A stretch of 64,000 nucleotides of DNA from Asterias rubens (lineage: Eukaryota > Echinodermata > Asteroidea > Forcipulatida > Asteriidae), in assembly GCF_902459465.1 (NCBI RefSeq), contig NC_047082.1:7853407-7917406 (forward strand), given 5' to 3'. Positions 11,501 through 23,500 of the stretch are shown piece by piece (within the stretch, counting starts at the first letter, position 1; each line of letters starts with the position of its first letter). A program made the position numbers and the translations under genes. Under the pieces are notes generated by a model, which worked only from the letters and a program-made list of their open reading frames with translations, searched no databases and was not told the DNA's origin.

Positions 11501-14500
11501 AATCGTAAGTAGTTTCAATTCTCTCTTTTGAAATTGCGACCCAAAACAAATAGATTTTATATTTAGCTATGAATTAGAACGTAAGATTGCGACTAGCTCA
11601 AACACTATGCATATGTTCAACACAAAGTGGAGGTTTATGATTTAATTAATTATTCATTGTTTCTTGATAAGGTTTTTGATGGTTTGTCCTCTAATTTTGG
11701 TTTGTATGTTCAAGAGTTGTTGTGAGTGCATATTATGCATGAAATAAATAAAAAGTGCTTGCACTTTAAAAAAAAATAAAATAAAAAAGATTTTATGTTT
11801 ATTCTAGAGTTACCCCTCGGAAACTAACGGCACCCACAGCCATTGCTGTGGTGCCCTGTGGTTTTGCTGTGGTGCCCTGTGGTTTTGCTGTGGTGCCCTG
11901 TGCTTTTGCTGTGGTGCCCTGTGCTTTTGCTGTGGTGCCCTGTGCTTTTGCTGTGGTGCCCTGTGCTTTTGCTGTGGTGCCCTGTGCTTTTGCTGTGGTG
12001 CCCTGTGGTTTTGCTGTGGTGCCCCACAGCCATTGCTGTGGTGCCCTGTGGTTTTGCTGTGGTGCCCTGTGGTTTTGCTGTGGTGCCCTGTGCAAGGTTC
12101 CAATACAAACTTAGAAGTTCGAAGTGCCCCTTACCAAGGGCAAATTTCTGTGCCCCTTCAAGTGTGAAGGCCTGTATAGTTGTTGGTGCATGCTTTGCGT
12201 GTCTACTAAGGTCTTCCACAGGCATGGTTTCGAAAAGGGCAATAAATGTATCAGTTCTACTATTTGCATTTTTCATCTTTTCAGAAATGCACATCGTTTT
12301 ACAGAATACAATTACTCGTTTGTTATAATTTCTTTGTTTATCTGTTTTCATGAGTTCATTTTCCAGGATATTCTTGTACTAAATTGTTTTAAAATGTGTG
12401 CATATAAATGTCCTATCCCCTGGTCTTTAATTCTAACATAAAACTGTACTGAGATTTTGAATTTGTTTAAAAAGCTTGATTTTATGTGCAATTCAAAGTT
12501 TCATTTTCATCTGAAATGTGTATATAATTTTGTTGTTTGCAAATCATGGCATATTTTGGCTGAAAACGTATGTAAAATTATATTCATTGAATATAATTTT
12601 TTCAAAATTAATTGTAATTTTTCCTGTTTTTCCTCCCATTATCCAGGTTTATGTTTGTTTGTTTGTTTGTCGCTTGTTTTTGTTTGTTTCTTTGTTTTGC
12701 ATTTTTAAAATTTGCTATGAGCTTTTTTAGGCCTATATATTATAAAATTGTGTTTTTTTGTATAGGACTACAGTAATTTATGTTTCTTGGTATAATTATA
12801 CAATCCCTTCTTTTGGATATGTTTTTTGTAAAACATTTGATTCAATGAATGCCTTGTTTGAAGTGAGTTCTAGGCCCTATAGTTTATTGCCCAGAATGCT
12901 ACCATGTTTTAATTAAGCTTTAAGAGGCCTACCGTTGATGTATCTTATCTTATTTCTGAACTTTCATTTTCAATTTCTTATGTTGTGTTTTGACAATTAA
13001 GTTCTTCCAGTTTTTATTAGGCCTAATTAAGTAAAATTATCAGAAATTGCAATAACAAATCTGGATTAATGTTTTATTTTTGAACAGCGAGGATTTGAGA
13101 CGTTGGTTCATTTCTCAGGAGATGGATTTGTTCCGTTATCGTTTCTTAATGGAAACTGATAAGAGAGAAGTTACACGTTTCTTACAAGAAAATGATTTAC
13201 AATTCACACCGGTAAGATCACAGAAAACTCATCAGAATTTTAAGATGATTAATTTTGGGAATAGCAAATCATTTCACCACAGCTAAAATGAGTGCAGGAG
13301 TAAAATTTGAGCCATCATCAACAGGCCTTTAATTTACCAAAAGCAATTACCATGGTGCCCTGTGCTTTTGCTGTGGTGTTTTTTGGAAAGTTCCAATACA
13401 TATTTACATTTTCCATATAGAAGTACCCCTTATACTAGAGTAAAATACAATGCCTGCATCATAGTTCATGTTCTGGATTAAAATGAAAGACAAACAAATT
13501 GTTAATGGTCTGGCGTTTCAATTCAACCCTAGGAGAGTCTTTCTCGAAGCCCTTAAAGGCGTTTGAGTAAAGACTCAGTGTCTGCTAGGGTCGAAACCTC
13601 AGGCCATGCACAATTTTTTTTCATTTTTACCATAGGTCTGTTTTGTTATATTTGTAAAGTTTGCAGCTTTCTCCATATAATAATAATAATGGAAATTTAT
13701 ATAGCGCCTATCCATGTAAACATGCTCCTGGACGCTGAAAAAATAAATTAAAAGATTTTTTTTCTTTTCTTTAGATTCCTGAAGATGAGAAGAAGCAGAT
13801 AGCTAAGTACCTTTGTGCTAGTAGTTTCAGCATGACCATGGCTATGATAGAACACACAGACTTCTATAAGGTATGAGCATTGGTGTTATTAGGGCCCTAA
13901 TTCATGGCTCTGGTTACTGCCGAATTCTTTGCTTACAATCACCATTATCCGCTTACTGTTTAAAGTAAACAATTTCTGTGCAATCAACTTTTGATATGAG
14001 GAACGGGGGCACATCTCAAAACTTGTCCAGCTTTTACTTTCATCGTTTTTTTGTTCTTTAGGTACCATTCACCGAAGCTCTTGATCTTGTCCGAGGCAGA
14101 AAGGTTTATCTTCACAAGGGTTGGGCTTACGTTCCTCATAATGACTTGGTCTCCATCATACTAAGTGCTTTCAGGTCCCACCTGTCTCAAGCTCTTGCAG
14201 TAAGTTGTACAATAACAATAATTATAGTAGCTTCTTAGTATAGCGCTCATATGCGTCACTCAGTGGTGCTCAAGGCGCTTTAACATACAGTATTTTCCTG
14301 CAAGGTATGTGGGACAAGGTTTGAATTATGAGACCTACTCATTTAACATAGCACAATATGCTGCCAAACAAACCAGGCCAAACCCCTTCTCTTTTCGATG
14401 AGTCCACTGGATTCTTTTACGGGGGTTACAAAACACACAGGACCAACGGCTTTACGTCCCATCCGAAGGTCGAAGCATCAATCATGGTAAAGTGTCTTGC

Positions 14501-17500
14501 TTTAAGGACACAGGTGTCACGACTGAGACTCAAACCCACACTCTGCTGATCAGAAACACCTGAGTTTGGATTCGGTGCTCTTAACCGCTAGGCCGTGACG
14601 CGCCACAATTAGTAGGATGCTTTGAAGGTGGTAATGCCAGTAAAACCTTGGTTTGCTAGTACTCTTTACAAGGATGCTATCCCAAGGCTCTTGGAGGTTG
14701 TATTTTTCAGGTCTAAGAAGAGCAAGGCTTGATATTCTCTCCTCATCTTGACCGTTTCAGGTGACAGCAAGAAGCATTCCTCATCTTGAGGAGGATGATC
14801 GTCTTCTACCGATGCTCAACAATCTCAGCAAACAATATCTGGGCCAGAACTACAGCAGTGTCAAAACCAACACGGGCAAGATTGAACTTAAAGACATGGA
14901 TATGGTAAGCTGAAGTTTTTGAGTTACTTATCAGCCAGAGTTTTTGTTCTTGAGATCAAATCCTCAATTGTCTTACATTATTGAACCGGTAAAATGTTGG
15001 CTTGGCAATATTAACAAGTGTAATGAGATTTTGATCTTGTGTATGTATTAAAGGGGAGCAATATAAATGTAAAATAATACTTTGTTATTATTGAATCTCA
15101 AGGGAAATCAAGTCTCAAATTTACTGTTTGAAAATATTTAACGTATTACATTTGACAACTGTTTTCCATGAAAAAGAAATAATCCAAGACTCTGTAACAA
15201 ATTGTTCTCTTATACACCCTGTAATGTTCAATTCCGCAGCATGCAAGGAAGTCATTCCCACTGTGTATGCGCCAACTTCACACAGAGTTACGTGAGAACC
15301 ATCACATTCGTCATCATGGTCGGATGCAGTATGGTCTATTCCTCAAAGGGATTGGATTGACTCTGGAACAAGCTTTGACATTCTGGAGAAGTGAATTCAG
15401 CAAGATTATGGAAGTAGATAAGGTACTACCATCGGTTTTACATATTGTTAAGCCCGGTTCATACTTCCTGCGAATGCGATGCGATAAGAATTTTGATGTC
15501 ACAGCTCTGTTTTTGTCGCAAATATTTCGCAGGAGTCGGGCACTTTTCAACTGATGCGAATTAAGCCCTATTAGACTTGATTGAGTCTCGGAGACAAAGA
15601 TCAAGTTGAAATGCTTCCCTGTGTATGAAGTAACTAAAAAGAGTAAACTTGTAGATACAACCATGTATTAAATATCTTTTGTAAGAAAAGCCAAAGCGGT
15701 CTTGACGTTTTGAACAGAATGCTCTGCACTCTTTTTTTTCCCCTTTTTTTTAACACCATGAAAAAAATAAAAATCGCTTCTCTGTGTCTTATTACAGTTT
15801 GATAAGCAGTATGCGTACAACGTCCGTCATAGTTACGGCAAAGAAGGCAAGCGTACGGACTATACCCCATACAGCTGTATGAAGATCATTATGACCAATG
15901 CCCCAGCAACTGGAGACCATCACGGTAAGAACTTTACATTAGTTGATCCTCCAATGATAGTGACCTAGGCTCAGTTTCATGGAACTGCTTAAGCAGAAAA
16001 TAATATCTTTATGCTAAGCACAATTTAAACATGTCACATGGTGTTGTGACTGGTACCCTTATTCTTGTAAGCAAAATGTTTTTGTTTGATATAGTGCTTC
16101 TTGTGTTTAAGCAGATCTATAAAATTGGCCGTTTGTGAATTTTGGGTCCCTGCTCTTGTTCTTTTTTAAAGTATTTTGATGCATTTGACGGCAGGTGCTA
16201 AAAAAATTAACTTTAATTATTGTTGTAAGCAATAATTCACCAATGTTTTATTCCCATTAATAAATTCCTTTTGGTCAAAACCTTACCTGGCTGCCGCTTC
16301 CCAGGTTGTATTGTAAACTTGGTTGTGATCCCTGGCTACACGGCAGTTAACGGTTGTACAGCTTCTGACTGACAACCCCAAACAATGTAAATTTGTCTTT
16401 GTTCAACCCCAAATCTTCTTGTATTTTTTTATCAGGATGTCCATTCCGCCAGCATAAGGCTAGATAGCTCAGTTGGTAGAGCACCAGTACGTTAATCCAG
16501 AGATCATTGGTTCAAATCCCCCTCTAGTCAATTTGTTTTTGTTTTTTACCCAGGATGCCCATTCCGTCATACAGACAGTAAGTTACTGAAGCAGCGTCTT
16601 GCTTCTTACAAGGTCAATCAGGCAGGAGTTGATGAGGTAAGTCGACAATAACCAGAGTTAAATGCAGTGTTTACTTTTGGTAATTAATCAGCAAGTTAAT
16701 GACCATAAAAAACTTACTTGGTAATGAACAATAGTGGAGAGCTGTTGATATTACTAGTATAGTGTAGTTTTAGAGAAAAAGGGAGTTTCCACTCGAAATG
16801 TTTAAATCTGAGAAAGACTTCAGGCATCCAACAATAACCAAAGTTAAATGCAGTGTTTACTTTTGGGTAATTACTTAACAAGTTAATAACCACACAAACT
16901 TACTTTGTAATGAACACTGGCGAAAACACTAAGAATTCTAATTATTTACAATACAATTGTTTTTCTTTCTCCAGATTATTGACTTGGTAAACAAATCTCA
17001 CTACCAAGTTGCCTGCTCCAAATACTTCATGTTAACCCACAATGTAAGTATGGTCAAATATGCCTATGCTCAGTCACAAGAGGGCGCTATTTGGCAACAA
17101 TATCTCTAGAAAAAAAATTGAACAAAGTTGTTGATTTAAAATAAAAAGATTTGTGCAATTTTCACATGAATGTAATATTTGCCTTGAATTGTGTTGTGTT
17201 GTGGTTATCTTTATCTGAAGAGTAGTTTGTTATGCCAGTGCAGAAACATTTTATCTCCTGAACGAGAACTTCCGATACGCGCAAGTTTGACACTGTCATA
17301 ACGTCATCAATCATACTTAGAAAAGCGCGGATGAACTGTACAAAACAAGTACGTGCCCAATTTAACGTTTTTGCACAAAGCCTTTTTTTAGTGAAAGATA
17401 TGATGTTTTGCTCTCTTGTTTTGACGATTGTTATATAATTCAGTTTCTTAATTTGTTTTAATTTGCCCATACATTTGTACCTGCTCAGATTTTGACTAGT

Positions 17501-20500
17501 GGCTTTTGTTCACCGGCTTAGGGCATGCCTACATGATTAATGCACTTTTAAAGAAGTTATTATTATGAAACTGTTATTATTATGAAGTATTTAATTTTGA
17601 ATAAAATTTAGTTATTTTTCATCTTCTCCAAAGGCTAGTACTAATTTTTAATGAAATGTTTATTTATCGCTTCCTATAACAGAATGCTAAGACTGATGTT
17701 AGCATCCAACATCCGAACCAATATTTTGAAGAGAGTATGAAGATTCTGAGTGGTGACAAGAAGTATGAAGGTAAGTCTGGGTGCAAGACCGAGATATCAG
17801 TCCATAGAGTGTCATGTCCAAGCAGTTTAAAGCATCAAGTTCAAGTTTGGTGGTTAATGAGTGGGGGTTGTTGGCGTGTGTTGGATGGGTTACCCCTTCG
17901 CTCAGCACAGAGCCACACTTCCAGGAATCATTGTATGAGAATATGTTAATTACCGAGACCTCGTTATAATTTATAGTGCATGAACCATAGCGAGCATCAA
18001 CTCTGTCAGTCATCAATAAATAATTGGATGGCCTTGACAGATGAAGAACATACAGTATCTGAGGCACAGTGGGGGGCTTGGATAACAACGGTTAAAGGGA
18101 AGGTGTAGGCCTGTATGGTTCGTTTTTGAAAGGGCAAGGACACCAAAGCATTTTCTCCTTGAAAGAGGGCACCCTATGAGGGACTGTGTCGCCATGATCA
18201 GAGCAGTCCTGTCGCTGGTCATGAAATTATTCTTCACATCAGCATTTACATAAAAACAATACAATGCCTTGAACAAACACTGCCTTACAAAGTATTCTTC
18301 ATTGCCAAAATGATCATCACATGCCAAACTGATCGTGCATTTCCAACAGCCAGACTACATCCTTTTTAACTGTGGTTGTGACGGACGATCAGATAAAAGT
18401 TTTTGGGTTAGAAGCCTACAGCAGCTTTTGATATTATAAAGCATTTTGAGAAACAATTTCACTCCGAAGTAATGTGGTGACGGTACAAAGATATGTATAG
18501 AGAAAAGGACTTAGTATAAGAAGACGTGATTTAATGCACCTTTAAATGTCTTTGATTTAAATTAAATAAGAATCGCTGGAGTTTATTACATTGCAGAGGA
18601 ACAAACTCTACACATGTGTGCAATTTGTGCACGACCTTGACTAACTGAAAGCCCTTACTTTTCAGTTTAAGAAAATGAATTATCGGATCGTCCGTCACAA
18701 TCACAGTTGAAAAGGATGTAGTCTGGCTGTTGAAACGCATGATCAGTTTGGCGGCAATGAAGAATACTTTGTATGAAAGTGTCTGTTCAAGTCAATGTTT
18801 TGTTTTTATGTAAAAGATGATGTGAACCTGAGGAATAATTTCATATCCAGCCACAGGCCTGCTTTGATCATGGCGACACAGCCCCTTTAAGTAACCACTC
18901 CAGGGATAAATTTACACCAATTTTTATATGTAATTCAAAGGGATAACTTTTGCATTGCATAACGTAGACAAAGACACTGAAAAACTCTTCTTTAGTGTGT
19001 GTAAAGGCAGCATGTATTTATTCACATCTAAAACTGAGTAAAATTGAAAACATTTCATTCATTGTACTTCGTAAAAAAAAGTTTGCATAATGACATTTTG
19101 TTTTACAGTTCAGTATTTAATCCTACAAAACCGGTCTCTACAATGCCTGTTATTTCTTCTTAAGAGGGCAATGCCTTTTCATTTTGCAAAGGACACTTCC
19201 ATTGGAAAATTTTAAAGTCTATTGGAAACTTTTGATGGGGCACCAAGGCCAATGCCAGGGGCAACAGTCCTGCTTTACACAGTTCTTATCTATGCACTCA
19301 GGCCCATGTCAGATGCAATTGTGTCCGCCATGCAATACTGTCCGCAAACTTTTGCATATGCAATCGTGTCCGGGGCTATGCAAAAACCGTCCGGCGGACA
19401 TATGCAATAATGTCCTCCGGATAGTATTGCATAGAGGACATAATTGCATGCGACACCCACACTACATTCTCAAAGCTTGCATGGTATGTTAATGAAGTCA
19501 CTATACATTGACAAATTGTTTGCTAAAGTTTAACGAACTCATCCTCCTGTATTCGTTGACATAAAAACTAATAGTACAGTTAAATACTTTAAGGTTTGCA
19601 TATTATTAAGTTAATACAGGAAATTAGTATACAAATGGAACCCACATTAAAACAGTATAATATTTCAACTAACAATGAAATGCAATTATTAATTTTTTTA
19701 TTTTTTTATTTACACGTATTAAATTCTCATAACATTTACACCATTATGTTTACACTGTTACTGCAGTGCGTTAGTACTTTACACTGTTACTGCAGTGCGT
19801 TAGTACTTTACACTGTTACTGCAGTGCGTTAGTACTTTACACTGTTACTGCAGTGCGTTAGTACTTTACACCGTTACTGCAGTGCGTTAGTACTTTACAC
19901 CGTTACTGCAGTGCGTTAGTACATTTGGTAAAATAGCCATGGCAGGACGCCAGTCTCTGTTGCAATGCAATGACAGAGTCCAACATGAACTAGTGCTACA
20001 ATTGCATAGATATTACATACATGTAGCTACTGCTATTGTTTAAAGGCAGTGGACACTATTGCTAATTACTCAAAATAATTATTAGCACAAAACCTTACTT
20101 GGTAACGAGTAATGGGGAGAGGTTGCTATTATAAAACATTGTGAGAAACGGCTCCCTCTGAAGTGACGTAGTTTTCCCAAAAAGAAGTAATTTTCATCAA
20201 ATTTGATTTGGAGACCTCAGATTTAGAATTTGAGGTCTCGAAATCAAGCATCTGAAAGCGCACTACTCCACGTGACAAGGGTGTTTTTCTTTCGTTATTA
20301 TCTCCCAACTTTGATGACCAATTGAGCTCAAATTTTCACAGGTTTGTTTCTTTAAGCGTATGTTCAGATACAGCAAGTGAGAAGACTGGTCTTTGACAAT
20401 AAACAATAGTGTCCAGTGTCTTTAAGGGAAGGTAGATACATTCGTTAAATTTAGTGAAAATAAAACTGTTTGATTAGAAGCCTCAGCAGCTTTCAATAGT

Positions 20501-23500
20501 ATGAAACATTTTGAGAAATATTTCACCTTGAAGTAAGGTGATTACAGGTAATTCAAAAATTGGGCCCCAAATTTGAATCTGAGTTAACGCTCCTCAGATT
20601 GTGAATCCTATTAGGGATTATTCCTCCAGCATGGACGTATTTTTTTCTCCCGATTTCTGGCAATGTCCCAACCTTTTGAAATGAAATTTTTCAGAGGTTA
20701 GTTTTATTTTATAAATCTACATTTATATAGGATTAAAACATTTGAACAGTTCCAAAAACCAAAGAAATAGTTTGCCGGCTTTACGGAAGAACACAGTCAA
20801 ACTAAGTGCATTTTGTAATATCTGGTCAAATACACTGGTGCCAGCTTTGGAAGAGGAAGTTGTGAAAAACTTGTCCTTGATGTATTGATTTCAATTGAAT
20901 GGGTTTGGAATCACCAGTTAGGATCAAATGCAAATCAGGAAATGAAATTAACTGACTGTTAATTCTGTCTGACCTTGAAACGTTACTGCACCCACACACT
21001 CCTAAATTTCTAACTGTAAATTTTCTACACAAACTCTTGCTTCAATTTGATTTAATTCAAACCTAATTCTCAATGAGTATTGACTCTTCTTGCAAAATGA
21101 AAAAAGAACTACATGTACATGTTGGGTTATAGAATATTCAAAAGAAAATCGCTCAATTGCACACTTTCAAAAGATTATATTTGGCTCACTTAAAATATCC
21201 ATTCAGGCAGAACGCAAAAAAAAAAAAAAAAAATACCAAAATTACCATTCACATTTCATGTAGTGTTGCTGCTTGCAGTTCCCACGCACAAATCACTATG
21301 AACTTTCTGTTATGTCAATGACTTCTTGAGTGATAACCATTTCAACATTTGTGAAAGCTGTGCCTGTGGTAGGAGATTCTGTCACCCCCACCCCCACCTT
21401 ACGGCAAATTGTGTTGAAATTTCTGTTATCCAGCCTGTTTTGGGCTGATTTCAGTAAATTTGTAACTATTTAAGCAGATAACTTGGTCCATAAAGTTAAA
21501 GCATCATATTGCCTGCAAAGCTGGTGTTATGGATTAATCTGAACACTTCAAAACGGCTTTTACTATTTCAGTAACTTTTACCATGTACCGTTATTGCAAA
21601 TTGTCTAAACTTAAAGAAAACAATTTTACTTTGTGCAAAAGTACATGTATGTTTATCCAAGGATCCCAAACAGAGATTATAATCTTGCGAGTGGGTGTGT
21701 TCTTTCCTTTGTCCCTGTACCCATGGAGGAAGGATGCTGTACCTAACATCCTCCCTTGGACAAGCTACACAAAATGCAACGTGCAATATTCTTCTCTTTA
21801 GATTTCCTCTTTGAAGACCTAGGTTGTACCCCAAATGAACGATATCGTCAAGTAGTTTTGTGTAGTGCAACAAATTTAGACAAACTTTTTTTGTGTATAC
21901 TGAATGCTAATATCAACTACATGTATATAACTAGTTTTTGTACTTAGCTACATTTTGTGCCTTTAAGCAGGTCTTTGAAATTGGATCCTGACTTTGGTAA
22001 TAAATAGTGACCAGGAAGGAAATGTTCAAAAGGGTCAGTGAAAAATCAGGCCGACCATAAATATATTAAGAAAAACTAACAGATACTGGAGAGAGAGTTA
22101 ATTTTTGTTTTGTTATCATACACAGAAATAAATCAAGTAACATTTGGTTTAAATTTAAAGCGGGGCTTAGTCCGGCTTCACACGCCATTCATGGGGAGCC
22201 CGACCCTTCTCACACTCTGGCCCATCACTATGGAACGAACTCCCCCCTAAACTCCGACAAATCACTACCTATTCCAGCATCAAAACCCATTTGAAAACTT
22301 GTTTTTGGGCTTAACTATACTCTTTGCTATCTGGCCTCAGCATCTCTCCTGCGCCAGGAGTGTCTTTTAGACAAACATGGCGCATTGCCACTATTGTTGC
22401 CACTATTATTATTACAAAGATCCAATAATGAATGTAAACACGCCAACTTAAGTCTTTTTAACTTCTGTCGTGTATTTGTGTGATATTTTTAATAAACCTT
22501 AATGAATTTAAGAAAAAAAATTGAAATCCAAGCTTTGACAGTTACAGAGCGGCCATAATTTGCATCTGTCAATGAGGGATATTTTGTACAACAATCAAAG
22601 AGATATTTAGAACTCCTTTCAATGTGATAGAAACAAATCTCCACAAAACAGGGAGCTTCAATTCAAATTTGTTCATCAGAACGTGGAAAGATTGGTTTAT
22701 ATTCAGGGAACTTTCTGCAGTAGCAAGGAGAGCTCTGCAGAAACTGTAATAAATACTTTGTGGACGCACTGCACTAATTTAAAGTGTCAGTGTGTACTAC
22801 ATGTATCTGTAGTAAAAGTCTTAGTACATATTCAACAAAATTAATCAAGTTATCCACTAGGTATTTCGTTTAAGCAAAATGCAATTGCTGCGCAAATTTC
22901 TTAAATTGGATTAGTACATAGGTTTACTGACAAATTGTAGTGCTTACGTATGTAAAGGAAGAAGACTTAATTTTAAAATATTTCAAGACTCGCAATACCT
23001 CATTGTACTGTATGCCTTGTATACAAAAAGGATACAATATTGCAGTTTATTTGGGATTTATAAGACAGTTGGCCATTCTAGTACCGGTATATATTTTTTT
23101 ATCTGGGTTTCATAATTGGAGCTCTTGTTTAAAGACACTTATGATATTGTAATGAAACGGCCAGCACGCAGTAACCACTAACTGAGTTTGTAATTTCATG
23201 TACGGTCAGAAGCAGTATACTGTTATGTCGACAGTTCCCCTTTAATAGTGTACTGATAAAGTGTAAAAACTGAAGCATATGTGCGTATGTATGAAAACTT
23301 TTTAGTTACTTAAAGAAACATCAACTGTGTAATCCCTATCATGCTACATTTCTTTGACCAACATTTTTTTTTTTTTTTTTTGGGGGGGGGGGTAATATTG
23401 GTGATAAAACTCAAGGCCCATTTCAGAAAAAAAATGTTTGCACAAACTTTGTTGAGTACAATTACTGTTACATTATAGGATTTGAGGCATTGCATGGTGA

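Larger units (their letters stand above)
17771..23474. other. PRIM2 intron 12, left part, repeats only
   Basis: This stretch holds a large foldback, a smaller foldback, a 29-bp tandem array, a family A MITE and a LINE 3' end, each listed separately. The remaining AT-rich sequence shows no supported gene. Confidence 0.6.

Noticed and set aside
11799-12351. Long open frames across the 21-bp array, giving GHHSK-like or LWCPV-like repeat proteins
   Set aside because: A unit of 21 bp keeps every frame open automatically. The array lies in a PRIM2 intron, with no splice signals tying it to an exon.
16458-16529. Functional tRNA-Asn gene
   Set aside because: Acceptor stem and D arm are good, but the anticodon stem has several mismatches, the base before the GTT anticodon is C instead of T, and the T stem is poorly paired.
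19749-19922. CRISPR-like array
   Set aside because: The 29-bp units are contiguous with no spacers, and the DNA is clearly animal.
21738-21900. Possible coding segment reading [14 protein letters not shown]
   Set aside because: It has a faint LINE-like flavour, but I could not align it to a known motif and it lacks splice sites.
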